Shown here piece by piece: positions 53,657-61,713 of a stretch of 64,000 nt of DNA. The translations under genes were made by a program, and so were the position numbers. Source of the stretch: Mycobacteroides chelonae. GTDB taxonomy: Bacteria; Actinomycetota; Actinomycetes; Mycobacteriales; Mycobacteriaceae. Under the pieces are notes generated by a model. It saw only the letters and a list, made by a program, of their open reading frames with translations. It made no database searches and was not told the origin of the DNA. Within the stretch, counting starts at the first letter, position 1; each line of letters opens with the position of its first letter. The stretch covers positions 1-64,000 of the forward strand of contig JACHLF010000013.1 in assembly GCA_014204435.1 (NCBI GenBank). The letters are read 5' to 3'.

Positions 53657-54349
53657 GTGCCTGTGCGAATTCTTGTAGTCGATGACGATCGTGCCGTGCG
53701 CGAATCGTTGCGGCGTTCTCTGTCCTTCAACGGGTACTCGGTGGATCTTGCCGAGGACGGTGTCGATGCGTTGAACGTCATCGCTAACGACCGTCCGGAC
53801 GCGTTGGTTCTCGACGTGATGATGCCCAAGCTCGACGGCCTCGAAGTGTGTCGTCGCTTGCGCAGCACCGGAGACGATCTGCCGATTTTGGTGCTGACCG
53901 CCCGCGACTCGGTCTCGGAGCGGGTCGCCGGTCTCGACGCGGGTGCCGACGACTACCTGCCCAAGCCCTTCGCGTTGGAGGAGCTGCTGGCCCGGATGCG
54001 TGCGTTGTTGCGCCGGACCACCGTCGACGAGTCGGCGGATGCCGCCACCCTGAGCTTCGGTGACCTGACGCTCGACCCCGTCACCCGCGAAGTGCACCGC
54101 GGCGCCCGGTCGATCAGCCTCACGCGCACCGAGTTCGCGCTGCTGGAAATGCTCATGGCCAACCCCCGACGGGTTCTCACGCGCAGCCGCATCCTCGAAG
54201 AGGTGTGGGGCTTCGACTTCCCGACCTCGGGTAACGCCCTCGAGGTGTACGTCGGCTATCTGCGGCGCAAGACGGAGGCCGAAGGGGAGCTCCGGCTCAT
54301 CCACACCGTGCGCGGTGTCGGCTATGTGCTGCGGGAGACCCCTCCCTAA
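53657..54349 (+). CDS. mprA: Response regulator MprA
   Basis: A 230-residue OmpR/PhoB-type regulator. The receiver has ILVVDDDRAVRESLRRSLSF, phospho-acceptor Asp53 in LVLDVMMPKLDGLEVC, and the switch Lys in LPKPFALEELLARMRAL. The winged-helix effector is TRTEFALLEMLMANPRRVLT then GNALEVYVGYLRRKTEAEGE. It starts GTG. With MprB it controls envelope-stress genes such as pepD and sigma factors in M. tuberculosis. The stop lies 5 bp before the mprB start. Confidence 0.96.
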   Translation: MPVRILVVDDDRAVRESLRRSLSFNGYSVDLAEDGVDALNVIANDRPDALVLDVMMPKLDGLEVCRRLRSTGDDLPILVLTARDSVSERVAGLDAGADDYLPKPFALEELLARMRALLRRTTVDESADAATLSFGDLTLDPVTREVHRGARSISLTRTEFALLEMLMANPRRVLTRSRILEEVWGFDFPTSGNALEVYVGYLRRKTEAEGELRLIHTVRGVGYVLRETPP

Positions 54350-54354
54350 TCCCC

Positions 54355-55905
54355 ATGGCGACACTACGAATGCGCAGACCTACCTCTGCAATGTTCTCTC
54401 CGCTGCGGGCAACCAGCTCATCGGTATCGCTGCGCTGGCGTGTGATGCTGCTCGCGATGTCCATGGTGGCGATGGTCGTGGTGCTGATGGCCGTTGCCTC
54501 GTACCTGTTGGTGTCCACGGCGCTGTATCGCGATGTCGACAAGCAGCTCAACGACCGGGCCAATCTGCTCATCGGCAGTGGGTTGTTATCGGTGGACCCG
54601 CGGCGCGCCATCGAGGGCACCGCGTATTCGGCCGATGTCAACGCCAAGCTGATCTTCCCGGGGCTCATCACGTTCTCGGCGACTCAGCAGGGGCAGACCA
54701 TTCCCTACGGAGCGCCCGAGCAGGCGGTGACCCGCGGCGAGCTGGAACAGTCTCTGCGCACCGTCAATCATCAACGCGTGCTTGCTCTTCAGCTCGACAA
54801 CGGCAGCACGTTGATCATGGCCAAATCGCTCGATCCCACCGATACCGTGTTGCGGCGGCTGGGCTGGGTGTTGTTGATCGTCGGTGGTGTGGGTGTCGCG
54901 GTGGCGGCCGCGGCCGGAGCCATGGTGGCCGGTACCGGCTTGCGCCCGGTGGCCAGGCTCACCGACGCGGCCGAGCGTGTGGCCAGAACCGATGATCTAC
55001 GTCCGATCGCGGTCACTGGCAGCGACGAGTTGGCTCGACTCACCATCAGCTTCAACACGATGCTGCGCGCCCTGGCGGAGTCGCGGGATCGCCAGGCACG
55101 ACTGGTGACCGATGCGGGCCACGAGCTGCGCACCCCATTGACCTCGTTGCGCACCAATACCGAGTTGTTGATGGCCGCCATGCAGCCGGGCGCTCCGCGT
55201 CTTCCCGACGAAGAGATGCAGGCCCTACAGCAAGATGTGATCGCCCAAATCGAGGAATTGTCCACCCTGGTGGGCGATTTGGTTGACTTGGCGCGCGGCG
55301 ACGGTGCCGACATCGTGCACGAGCCGGTCGACTTGGTCGAGGTGGTGGAAGGAGCGCTGGAGCGAGTTCGCCGCCGCCGCAATGACATCGAATTCGATGT
55401 CATTTTGCAGCCCTGGCAGGTGTACGGCGATGCGGCGGGGTTGTCGCGAGCGGTTCTGAATCTGCTCGACAACGCCGCGAAGTGGAGCCCATCGGGCACC
55501 ACGGTCTCGGTGCGTCTGGCTCAGGTCGACGCCGCACACGCCGAACTGGTGATCTCCGACCGCGGTCCCGGGATCCCGCCCGCCGAAAGGGATCTGGTCT
55601 TCGAACGGTTCTACCGGGCCACCCCGGCGCGGGGCATGCCGGGATCCGGGTTGGGGTTGGCCATCGTGAAACAGGTTGTGCTCAAACATGGTGGCGCCAT
55701 TAAGGTTGAGGAGACAGAGCCCGGTGCGGTGGTCGATGGTGATCCGGCCCCGGGAACATCCATGCACGTGCTCCTTCCGGGTCGTCCCGGACCCGTCGGA
55801 CCGCCCAACATGGGTGATACGACCGGCCGCCGGAACTCTGTGTCAAACGCGAGGGAGATCTCAGTGGATTCTCAGTCCGCTCCGGCAGCGTGGCACCCGA
55901 ACTAG
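54355..55905 (+). CDS. mprB: Sensor histidine kinase MprB
   Basis: A 516-residue membrane kinase/phosphatase. Two transmembrane helices (about 28-53 with MLLAMSMVAMVVVLMAVASY, and about 165-195) flank an extracytoplasmic sensor of about 110 residues. HAMP follows, then the HisKA box DAGHELRTPLTSLRTNTELL with the phospho-His, N box LNLLDNAAKWSPSGTT, G1 ISDRGPGIPPAERDLVFERF and G2 GSGLGLAIVKQ. The C-terminus extends about 40 residues past the ATPase and its coding DNA contains two CTCAG boxes for pepD. Confidence 0.96.
   Translation: MATLRMRRPTSAMFSPLRATSSSVSLRWRVMLLAMSMVAMVVVLMAVASYLLVSTALYRDVDKQLNDRANLLIGSGLLSVDPRRAIEGTAYSADVNAKLIFPGLITFSATQQGQTIPYGAPEQAVTRGELEQSLRTVNHQRVLALQLDNGSTLIMAKSLDPTDTVLRRLGWVLLIVGGVGVAVAAAAGAMVAGTGLRPVARLTDAAERVARTDDLRPIAVTGSDELARLTISFNTMLRALAESRDRQARLVTDAGHELRTPLTSLRTNTELLMAAMQPGAPRLPDEEMQALQQDVIAQIEELSTLVGDLVDLARGDGADIVHEPVDLVEVVEGALERVRRRRNDIEFDVILQPWQVYGDAAGLSRAVLNLLDNAAKWSPSGTTVSVRLAQVDAAHAELVISDRGPGIPPAERDLVFERFYRATPARGMPGSGLGLAIVKQVVLKHGGAIKVEETEPGAVVDGDPAPGTSMHVLLPGRPGPVGPPNMGDTTGRRNSVSNAREISVDSQSAPAAWHPN
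55860..55875 (+). promoter_or_regulatory. Two CTCAG boxes (MprA-type) upstream of pepD
   Basis: CTCAG at 55860-55864 and 55871-55875, 11 bp apart, lie inside the 3' end of mprB and about 75 bp before the pepD start. pepD is a known MprA target in M. tuberculosis. Confidence 0.65.
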
Positions 55906-55946
55906 ACGATCATGAACGCCTATGAAGGACTTGTGAGGAAGCAGCT

Positions 55947-57260
55947 ATGACCAACGACCCCCACGGCGGCTGGGCATATCGGCCGTCGGGCCCGTATTCG
56001 GGGCAGCCTGGGCATCACGCGCCGACCCATCACGCGCAGTCCGGTTACCACTACCAGGGGCAGGCGTACGGTTATCCGCCACAGCAGCCGAACCAGCAGC
56101 GTCCGGCTCAGCAGCCGCCGCGCCAGCCGCAGCAGCCCAAGGGCCGAAGCAACGGTGGTCTCGTAGTCGGTGCCGTGGCTCTGGCGCTGGTCTCCGGCGG
56201 TCTGGGTGGCACGGTGGGTGCCGTGGTCGCCGACCGTCAACACCGCGCACCCGTGTCCACCAGCAGCACCGGCCTGACACCCATCTCTCCGGGACGTCCA
56301 CCTGCTGCGCAGCCGGTCGCCTCGCTTCCCGCCGGATCGGTGGAACAGGTTGCAGCGAAGGTGCTTCCGAGCGTCGTGAAGCTTGAGACCGTGATGGGCC
56401 GATCTAGTGAAGAGGGATCCGGGGTGATCCTCTCGGCCGACGGCTTGGTGCTCACCAACGCGCATGTGGTGCAGGCGGCGGGGGAGCCCGGCGCCAAGAC
56501 CACCGCCACCATCGCGGGCGGAAAGAACGCGCCCTTCACCGTCGTGGGCAATGATCCCGGGACCGATATCGCGGTGGTTCGGATCGGCGGAGCTTCGGGA
56601 TTGACACCTGTCGCGCTCGGCTCCTCTGCGAATTTGGTGGTGGGCCAGTCGGTGGTCGCGATTGGCTCGCCTCTGGGGCTTGACGGCACGGTGACCACCG
56701 GCATCGTCAGCTCACTTAATCGTCCGGTGTTTACCGCAGGGCAGGCCGGTAACCAGGACACCGTGCTGGACGCCATCCAGACCGATGCGGCCATCAACCC
56801 GGGCAACTCTGGTGGTGCGCTGGTCAACCTGAACGGCGAGCTGGTGGGAATCAACTCGGCCATTGCGACCATGGGCGGCGATTCCAGTGGCGAGACCCAG
56901 GGTGGATCGATCGGCCTTGGCTTTGCGATTCCGGTCGACCAGGCCAAGCGCATCGCCGATCAGCTGATTGCCAACGGCCACGCCACCCACGCCTCGCTGG
57001 GAGTGCGAGTCGGCAACGACAAGGAAGTCCAGGGCGCCAGGATCGTCGAGGTGGTCGCCGGGGGTGCCGCCGAGAAGGCCGGCGTGCCCAACGGTGCCGT
57101 CGTCACCAAGGTGGACAACCGCCCGGTGAATAGTGCCGACGGGCTGGTGGCCGCCGTGCGATCCAAGGCTCCCGGTGACAAGGTGACGCTCACGTACACC
57201 GACGGCAACGGGGGATCGGAAAAGACCGCCGATGTGACGCTGGGTGAGGTCGCCCGATGA
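55947..57260 (+). CDS. pepD: HtrA-type serine protease PepD
   Basis: A 437-residue envelope protease/chaperone. The first 65 residues are Gln/Pro/Tyr-rich and cytoplasmic. A transmembrane helix follows (GGLVVGAVALALVSGGLGGT region, about 70-95), then a trypsin-like domain with the triad His in LVLTNAHVVQA, Asp in NDPGTDIAVVRIGG and Ser in INPGNSGGALVNL. One PDZ domain lies at about 345-430 (GARIVEVVAGGAAEKAGVPN). The stop overlaps the moaB2 start by 4 bp. Confidence 0.96.
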   Translation: MTNDPHGGWAYRPSGPYSGQPGHHAPTHHAQSGYHYQGQAYGYPPQQPNQQRPAQQPPRQPQQPKGRSNGGLVVGAVALALVSGGLGGTVGAVVADRQHRAPVSTSSTGLTPISPGRPPAAQPVASLPAGSVEQVAAKVLPSVVKLETVMGRSSEEGSGVILSADGLVLTNAHVVQAAGEPGAKTTATIAGGKNAPFTVVGNDPGTDIAVVRIGGASGLTPVALGSSANLVVGQSVVAIGSPLGLDGTVTTGIVSSLNRPVFTAGQAGNQDTVLDAIQTDAAINPGNSGGALVNLNGELVGINSAIATMGGDSSGETQGGSIGLGFAIPVDQAKRIADQLIANGHATHASLGVRVGNDKEVQGARIVEVVAGGAAEKAGVPNGAVVTKVDNRPVNSADGLVAAVRSKAPGDKVTLTYTDGNGGSEKTADVTLGEVAR

Positions 57261-57793
57261 CTCAGATCTCCCTGCGAGCGGCTACCGTTGCTTCCATGGC
57301 AGAGCTTGAGGCTGGACCGGTGGGGCGATCTCTGGTCGTCATCGTCAACGACAGGACGGCGCACGGTGATCAGGACACCAGCGGTCCGCTCGTCACCGAG
57401 CTGCTTTCGGAGGCCGGAATTGTGGTCGACGGTGTGGTGGCGGTTGAGGGTGACCTCTCGGAGATTCAGAACGCCGTCAACACCGCGGTCATCGGTGGCG
57501 TGGATCTGGTCGTGACGGTGGGCGGCACCGGTGTCACGCCGCGCGACGTCACTCCCGAGGCCACCCAGCCGCTGCTCGACCGCGAGCTGCTCGGTATTGC
57601 CGAGGCCATTCGGTCGTCGGGTCTGGCGGCCGGCGTCACCGAGGCTGGGCTGTCTCGGGGCGTGGCGGGCATTTCGGGAAGCACCTTGGTGGTCAACATC
57701 GCGGGAACGCGTTCCGCAGTGCGCGATGGCATGGCTACCTTGACACCGATGGCCATGCATATCATCGAGCAACTATCCAGCCTGGAGATCTGA
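57257..57793 (+). CDS. moaB2: Molybdenum cofactor biosynthesis protein MoaB2
   Basis: A 178-residue MoaB/MogA-fold protein, associated with adenylylation of molybdopterin. It shows LVVIVNDRTAHGDQDTSGPL, the signature VVTVGGTGVTPRDVTPEATQ and GLSRGVAGISGSTLVVNIAG. ATG 57257 is coupled to the pepD stop (ATGA); an internal ATG at 57296 would give an N-terminus closer to the M. tuberculosis protein. The gene order mprA-mprB-pepD-moaB2 is the same in M. tuberculosis. Confidence 0.92.
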   Translation: MTQISLRAATVASMAELEAGPVGRSLVVIVNDRTAHGDQDTSGPLVTELLSEAGIVVDGVVAVEGDLSEIQNAVNTAVIGGVDLVVTVGGTGVTPRDVTPEATQPLLDRELLGIAEAIRSSGLAAGVTEAGLSRGVAGISGSTLVVNIAGTRSAVRDGMATLTPMAMHIIEQLSSLEI

Positions 57794-57825
57794 CCGGGTG
57801 ACGGCCCCGGAGGGGCGGGATTGTG

Positions 57826-57851
57826 ACCTTCGCCATAAATGTGCCGAAGGT
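57826..57851 (+). promoter_or_regulatory. Inverted repeat over the start region of a 47-aa ORF
   Basis: ACCTTCG and CGAAGGT, 12 bp apart, are perfect inverted arms. The right arm contains the only purine-rich ribosome-binding sequence of the ORF that starts at 57858, so the element could act as DNA operator or as an RNA hairpin that hides the site. Confidence 0.5.
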
Positions 57852-57857
57852 GAAGCA

Positions 57858-58001
57858 ATGACCAGCAATACGCGTCTCGACTCGATCTTCGGCCAGATCA
57901 TGCCTTCCCTGGGGCCAGATGAACGTGACATGAACGATTTGCGGGGCATTTCCGAAGGCGATCGATGGTTACGCGATAATGTTCCACCGCATCACGGATA
58001 G
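57858..58001 (+). CDS. Possible 47-residue acidic protein
   Basis: ATG at 57858 follows GAAGGTGA by four bases and opens a 47-codon frame. The product (MTSNTRLDSIFGQIMPSLGP, then DERDMNDLRGISEGDRWLRD, ending NVPPHHG) has a natural amino-acid balance with an acidic centre and no membrane segment. An in-frame GTG at 57798 would add 20 residues and include the inverted repeat. I recognise no family. The remaining stretch 58002-58305 before the porin holds no clear gene and presumably carries the porin promoter and leader. Confidence 0.4.
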   Translation: MTSNTRLDSIFGQIMPSLGPDERDMNDLRGISEGDRWLRDNVPPHHG

Positions 58002-58305
58002 CGAATTTCCGCATATCGAACGCATAAATTTGCTGGTGACGACGCTCGGATACCCATCCGGGGTGTCGGTTCCTTCGGTGATGGTCGGCGGCTTTTTCAG
58101 TACATGCTTTGTTCGCCTAATCGTCAATCTTGGGATATCCGGGGTTTGGCTAACTTCGTGCTCACGGGCGTATCCGGAGTCTGGTGGTGCGCACGGGATC
58201 GGAATGTTCGTTCGGATTGCCGGGGCGTCACCGTGCCGTTATGGTCAATTCGTCCGTCGCTAAGGAGATTCTCATGTTCACCATGAGTGACTTGATAGGA
58301 ACAGA

Positions 58306-58986
58306 ATGAACCTGTTGGGCAAGGTATCGGGCTGGGCCCGTCGCGGTGTTTTGGCGGTCGGTGTGCTAGCCATGGCTTGTGTTGCTTTGTTTGCGACGAC
58401 GGCGACGGCGCATGCGGGCTTGGATGATGAGTTGACCTTGGTTGACGGCAAGGGGCGCACGCTGAGAATTCAGCAGTGGGATACCTTCCTGAACGGTGTG
58501 TTTCCGTTGGACCGCAACCGCCTCACCCGGGAGTGGTTCCATTCCGGTCGCGCGGTCTATGACGTGACTGGTCCGGGTGCGGATGCGTTCGAGGGCACGT
58601 TGGAGCTTGGTTATCAGGTGGGCTACCCCTGGTCGCTGGGTGTGGGTCTGAACTTCAACTACACGACGCCGAACGTGTCGACACTGATTGGATTCGGAAT
58701 CCCGGGGTCGCCGATCGCCGGCCAGCAGGAGTCCTCGTATGTGCAGACGACGAACTTGTTGCCGTCGGCGGGTATCAACGTGGACCTGGGTAACGGGCCC
58801 GGCATTCAGGAGGTCGCGACCTTCTCGGTGGCGGTGGCTGGTCCTAAGGGTGCGGTCGCGGTGAGCAATGCGCACGGCACGGTGACGGGGGCGGCCGGTG
58901 GTGTTCTGCTTCGCCCCTACGCTCGGTTGATCAGCTCCGCGGGTGACAGCGTCACCACCTACGGCGAAACCTGGGACATGAAATAG
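58306..58986 (+). CDS. MspA-family outer-membrane porin, copy 1 (short loop)
   Basis: A 226-residue porin that forms an octameric channel in the mycolate outer membrane for small hydrophilic solutes. A 37-residue signal peptide (MNLLGKVSGWARRGVLAVGV to ATAHA) precedes mature GLDDELTLVDGKGRTLRIQQ. The rim domain is very close to MspA (LNGVFPLDRNRLTREWFHSG, NAHGTVTGAAGGVLLRPYAR). The barrel segment after NYTTPN is 26 residues long before NLLPSAG, near the MspA length, without the MspA Asp-Asp of the constriction. Sequence outside the indel is identical to copy 2. Confidence 0.94.
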   Translation: MNLLGKVSGWARRGVLAVGVLAMACVALFATTATAHAGLDDELTLVDGKGRTLRIQQWDTFLNGVFPLDRNRLTREWFHSGRAVYDVTGPGADAFEGTLELGYQVGYPWSLGVGLNFNYTTPNVSTLIGFGIPGSPIAGQQESSYVQTTNLLPSAGINVDLGNGPGIQEVATFSVAVAGPKGAVAVSNAHGTVTGAAGGVLLRPYARLISSAGDSVTTYGETWDMK

Positions 58987-58995
58987 CAGGGTTGT
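58360..58995 (+). repeat. Tandem duplicated porin unit (pairs with 59458-60153)
   Basis: From GGTGTGCTAGCC to AGCAGGGTT the two units appear base-identical, judged by identical translations in several frames. The exception is a block of 21 codons in copy 2 that is replaced by a single GGG codon in copy 1 at 58705-58707. Unit offset is 1098 bp before the indel and 1158 bp after it. Confidence 0.9.
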
Positions 58996-59406
58996 TTCAG
59001 TGGATGATGGGCCACGCGGACGGCCGAGTGCCTGGGGATTACGTGAGGCAGGCTGTTGACGCAGGCCCGTGATCGTTTCCTATGCCCGTAACCCCCTAGG
59101 GCGTCCCACGGGGGCTTCTCATGCCTGTGCGGTATGTGGTGATCTTGCGGTGTCGGGCATGTCTTCAGGATTGGCTACGAGTTGCGATCCGGGCCGGTAT
59201 GCGTTGAGGGAAGCTTCTTTGCGCTAAACCGGGTTCGGTCTTGTGACGTGGCCCAGTTATCTTCCGGTAGTGCACTGATTGCAGTATGCGTCAAAAGGCA
59301 ACCCACTTCTTCAGTTTGCCTTCTTGAAATATTGGGGACATATATGGGGGGTATTAATGTCTCAGCGAGTTAGCTATCTAGTAACTGGGTCGAGGGAGAA
59401 TTTCAC
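58987..59406 (+). other. Inter-porin region, no gene seen
   Basis: This 420-bp stretch between the porins holds a CCCCC/GGGGG imperfect hairpin at about 59091-59116 that may end the first transcript, followed by AT-richer sequence likely to be the promoter and long leader of the second porin. It is unrelated to the sequence upstream of copy 1, so the duplicates have different control regions. Confidence 0.5.
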
Positions 59407-60144
59407 GTGTGGAGTGGTAGTAGTCGGCGATCTGTTGATCCTCTACGCATCATCGCGGGTGTGCTAGCCATGGCTTGTGTTGCTTTGTTTGCGACGACGG
59501 CGACGGCGCATGCGGGCTTGGATGATGAGTTGACCTTGGTTGACGGCAAGGGGCGCACGCTGAGAATTCAGCAGTGGGATACCTTCCTGAACGGTGTGTT
59601 TCCGTTGGACCGCAACCGCCTCACCCGGGAGTGGTTCCATTCCGGTCGCGCGGTCTATGACGTGACTGGTCCGGGTGCGGATGCGTTCGAGGGCACGTTG
59701 GAGCTTGGTTATCAGGTGGGCTACCCCTGGTCGCTGGGTGTGGGTCTGAACTTCAACTACACGACGCCGAACGTGTCGACACTGATTGGATTCGGAATCC
59801 CGCAGATAAACACGCCTCCGATAACGATTCCCAATGGCCCCACTATCCCGGCGCAGAGCTTCACCTCGCCGATCGCCGGCCAGCAGGAGTCCTCGTATGT
59901 GCAGACGACGAACTTGTTGCCGTCGGCGGGTATCAACGTGGACCTGGGTAACGGGCCCGGCATTCAGGAGGTCGCGACCTTCTCGGTGGCGGTGGCTGGT
60001 CCTAAGGGTGCGGTCGCGGTGAGCAATGCGCACGGCACGGTGACGGGGGCGGCCGGTGGTGTTCTGCTTCGCCCCTACGCTCGGTTGATCAGCTCCGCGG
60101 GTGACAGCGTCACCACCTACGGCGAAACCTGGGACATGAAATAG
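59407..60144 (+). CDS. MspA-family outer-membrane porin, copy 2 (long loop)
   Basis: A 245-residue porin starting at GTG 59407 (GGGAG upstream). The signal peptide differs from copy 1 in its first 18 residues (MWSGSSRRSVDPLRIIAG), then is identical (VLAMACVALFATTATAHA). The mature protein is identical to copy 1 except for a 21-residue segment beginning Q-I-N-T-P-P-I-T-I-P and ending A-Q-S-F-T, in place of one Gly. This lengthens the segment between the two barrel strands to about 46 residues, against 26 in copy 1. The insert is rich in Pro and Thr and uncharged. Confidence 0.94.
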   Translation: MWSGSSRRSVDPLRIIAGVLAMACVALFATTATAHAGLDDELTLVDGKGRTLRIQQWDTFLNGVFPLDRNRLTREWFHSGRAVYDVTGPGADAFEGTLELGYQVGYPWSLGVGLNFNYTTPNVSTLIGFGIPQINTPPITIPNGPTIPAQSFTSPIAGQQESSYVQTTNLLPSAGINVDLGNGPGIQEVATFSVAVAGPKGAVAVSNAHGTVTGAAGGVLLRPYARLISSAGDSVTTYGETWDMK

Positions 60145-60155
60145 CAGGGTTCGTT

Positions 60156-60193
60156 CGAGCAGAAGAAGGCCTTAGGAGGCCTTCTTCTGCTCG
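60156..60193. terminator. Bidirectional terminator between porin 2 and mscL
   Basis: CGAGCAGAAGAAGGCC pairs perfectly over 16 bp with GGCCTTCTTCTGCTCG around a 6-nt loop. The right arm is the last codons of mscL, so the terminator overlaps the coding end. Confidence 0.8.
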
Positions 60194-60567
60194 GCCAGCA
60201 GGTCGCGAATCTCGACCAGAAGCTCGGCCTCGGTGGCTGCGGCGGGGTCCTCGCCGGTGGTTTCCAGGCGGTCCTTGAGCGTCTTGTACGGCAGGACGAT
60301 CAGGAAGTAGACGACGATCGCGATCAGGATGAAGTTGATCGTGGCGGTGATCAGGACGTTGAAGTCCAGGTACTGCCCGCCGCCGATGCCGACCTTCAAG
60401 GCTGGTTGATCCGAATCGGAGCCCGTGCCGATGCGGTTGATCAGCGGCTGGATGATGGCTTCGCTGAATTTGGTGACCAGTGCGGTGAAGGCCGCTCCGA
60501 TGACCACCGCGACCGCGAGGTCGATGACGTTGCCGCGTAGCAGAAAATCTCTGAATCCCTTAAGCAT
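60172..60567 (-). CDS. mscL: Large-conductance mechanosensitive channel MscL
   Basis: A 131-residue two-helix channel subunit that opens under membrane tension. MLKGFRDFLLRGNVIDLAVA and VVIGAAFTALVTKFSEAIIQ give the N-helix and TM1, NFILIAIVVYFLIVLPYKTL gives TM2, and the C-terminal bundle is ELLVEIRDLLAEQKK. The size and residues match the M. tuberculosis channel (Rv0985c). It is convergent with porin copy 2. Confidence 0.96.
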   Translation of the reverse strand: MLKGFRDFLLRGNVIDLAVAVVIGAAFTALVTKFSEAIIQPLINRIGTGSDSDQPALKVGIGGGQYLDFNVLITATINFILIAIVVYFLIVLPYKTLKDRLETTGEDPAAATEAELLVEIRDLLAEQKKAS

Positions 60568-60576
60568 GGTTTGACC

Positions 60577-61251
60577 CTAACGCAAGGTCAGCGTTACCGT
60601 CTGCACCAACGCGGTTGCGGCGACGCGATTAGCCTGCTGTGGCTGTAGTGCGACCATGACCACCCGCTGCGTCCCAACGCCCTTGGTGGCGGGTTTTGGC
60701 GACACCAGCACGACTACAGCGCCGGTGGCCAGGATCGCGGCCTCGGGCGGTGCGGTGTCCGGCGCGCCCGGTTGGTGTTCGGCGACGGTGAGGATGTCGA
60801 CGATGTCTCCGGCGCGGATCATGTCGACGATGGCGGCATCGGCTAGCGGCACTGGCACGATGCGCGCGTCCTTGCCCGCGGACGATTCGGCCAACCTCGG
60901 GCCCAGGACCCGCACATCGGTCAGCATCTCGCCGCGACGAACCGGCCCGGCCAGCGTCGCTCCTACGACGGTTCCGGAACTGGTACTTGCGCCATCGGGA
61001 AGGATTGTCGCCGAGCGTTTTTCAAGTCGCACATCATCGGCGGTCAGAATCGCGCCCGGAGGGAGATCGTGGGCGGCTACCACAACGTCGGTGCGATCGT
61101 TGGCTGGATCGGGACGAAGTGCAAGGACGGCTGCGAAGAGCACCAGAATCGCGGCAGCGATCCGGCGCGCCAGGGCCGTTCGGGCCCAGTCGGGACGAAA
61201 CGCCGCCGTTATGCGCTGCAGCGCAGTCGGATCCAGGGGCGAGCGGGCCAT
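60577..61251 (-). CDS. SAF-domain membrane-anchored protein (CpaB/RcpC-like)
   Basis: A 224-residue protein with one N-terminal hydrophobic helix (ARRIAAAILVLFAAVLAL), a SAF domain (VVVAAHDLPPGAILTADDVR, LAGPVRRGEMLTDVRV) and a beta-rich RcpC-like remainder (ARIVPVPLADAAIVDMIRAG, DIVDILTVAEH). Such proteins assist assembly of Flp pili in other bacteria, but there are no pilus genes nearby. It corresponds by position to Rv0990c. The stop is 10 bp from the mscL start, on the same strand. Confidence 0.8.
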   Translation of the reverse strand: MARSPLDPTALQRITAAFRPDWARTALARRIAAAILVLFAAVLALRPDPANDRTDVVVAAHDLPPGAILTADDVRLEKRSATILPDGASTSSGTVVGATLAGPVRRGEMLTDVRVLGPRLAESSAGKDARIVPVPLADAAIVDMIRAGDIVDILTVAEHQPGAPDTAPPEAAILATGAVVVLVSPKPATKGVGTQRVVMVALQPQQANRVAATALVQTVTLTLR

Positions 61252-61314
61252 GCCCTCACGCTAGGGCGACGTACGTCGCGCGTCAGCAGAGAATTTCTCG
61301 CTGTGGATAACTCG

Positions 61315-61647
61315 CTAGCTGGCTGCGGCGGATGCCGTGGCGGTGGAGGTCGAGCTGGAAGAACTCGACGTGCTCGACGTCGACGAGGAACTGTTCGACG
61401 AGGAGTCCGAGGAAGACTTGGATTCACTCTTGGAACCGGAATCGCTCTTGGAGGCGGCGTCCACGCTTCCCGAACGGCTGTCGGTGCGGTAGAAGCCGCT
61501 GCCCTTGAACACGATGCCCACCGAGTTGAACAGCTTGCGCAGCGTGCCCGAGCACTTCTGGCACACGGTCAGTGCATCGTCGGTGAACGCCTGCACGATG
61601 TCGAACTTGTCGCCGCAGTCGGCACACGCATAGGAATAGGTGGGCAT
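61315..61647 (-). CDS. FmdB-type zinc-ribbon protein, Ruc-like redox-regulated chaperone
   Basis: A 110-residue protein. The N-terminal zinc ribbon holds Cys8, Cys11, Cys29 and Cys32 (YACADCGDKFDIVQ, TVCQKCSGTLRKL). From residue 65 onward the tail is almost all Ser with Thr, Lys and Asp, so it is disordered. The M. tuberculosis homologue Rv0991c (Ruc) is reported as a redox-regulated unstructured chaperone that works with DnaK. The gene lies directly behind a CIRCE operator, so it should be part of the HrcA heat-shock regulon here too. The start is ATG at 61647 with a GGAGGT site upstream. Confidence 0.9.
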   Translation of the reverse strand: MPTYSYACADCGDKFDIVQAFTDDALTVCQKCSGTLRKLFNSVGIVFKGSGFYRTDSRSGSVDAASKSDSGSKSESKSSSDSSSNSSSSTSSTSSSSSSTSTATASAAAS

Positions 61648-61672
61648 GGGACCTCCGGAAGATGAATCGCCA

Positions 61673-61699
61673 CTAGCACTCTACCGCTTGGAGTGCTAG
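61673..61699 (-). promoter_or_regulatory. CIRCE operator (HrcA site)
   Basis: CTAGCACTC, nine bases, GAGTGCTAG is an exact CIRCE layout (consensus TTAGCACTC-N9-GAGTGCTAA), with changes only in the outermost bases that keep the palindrome. It lies 26 bp before the Ruc-like start codon. Confidence 0.92.
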
Positions 61700-61713
61700 G
61701 CACGCCACGTGCG

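Noticed and set aside
54315..54995. 226-codon ORF shifted within mprB
   Set aside because: It is a +2 shadow of the mprB coding sequence without motifs of its own.
59464..60033. 189-codon minus-strand frame opposite porin copy 2, also present opposite copy 1
   Set aside because: It is antisense to the porin and is conserved only because the porin DNA is duplicated; it is basic, His/Arg-rich and without a family.
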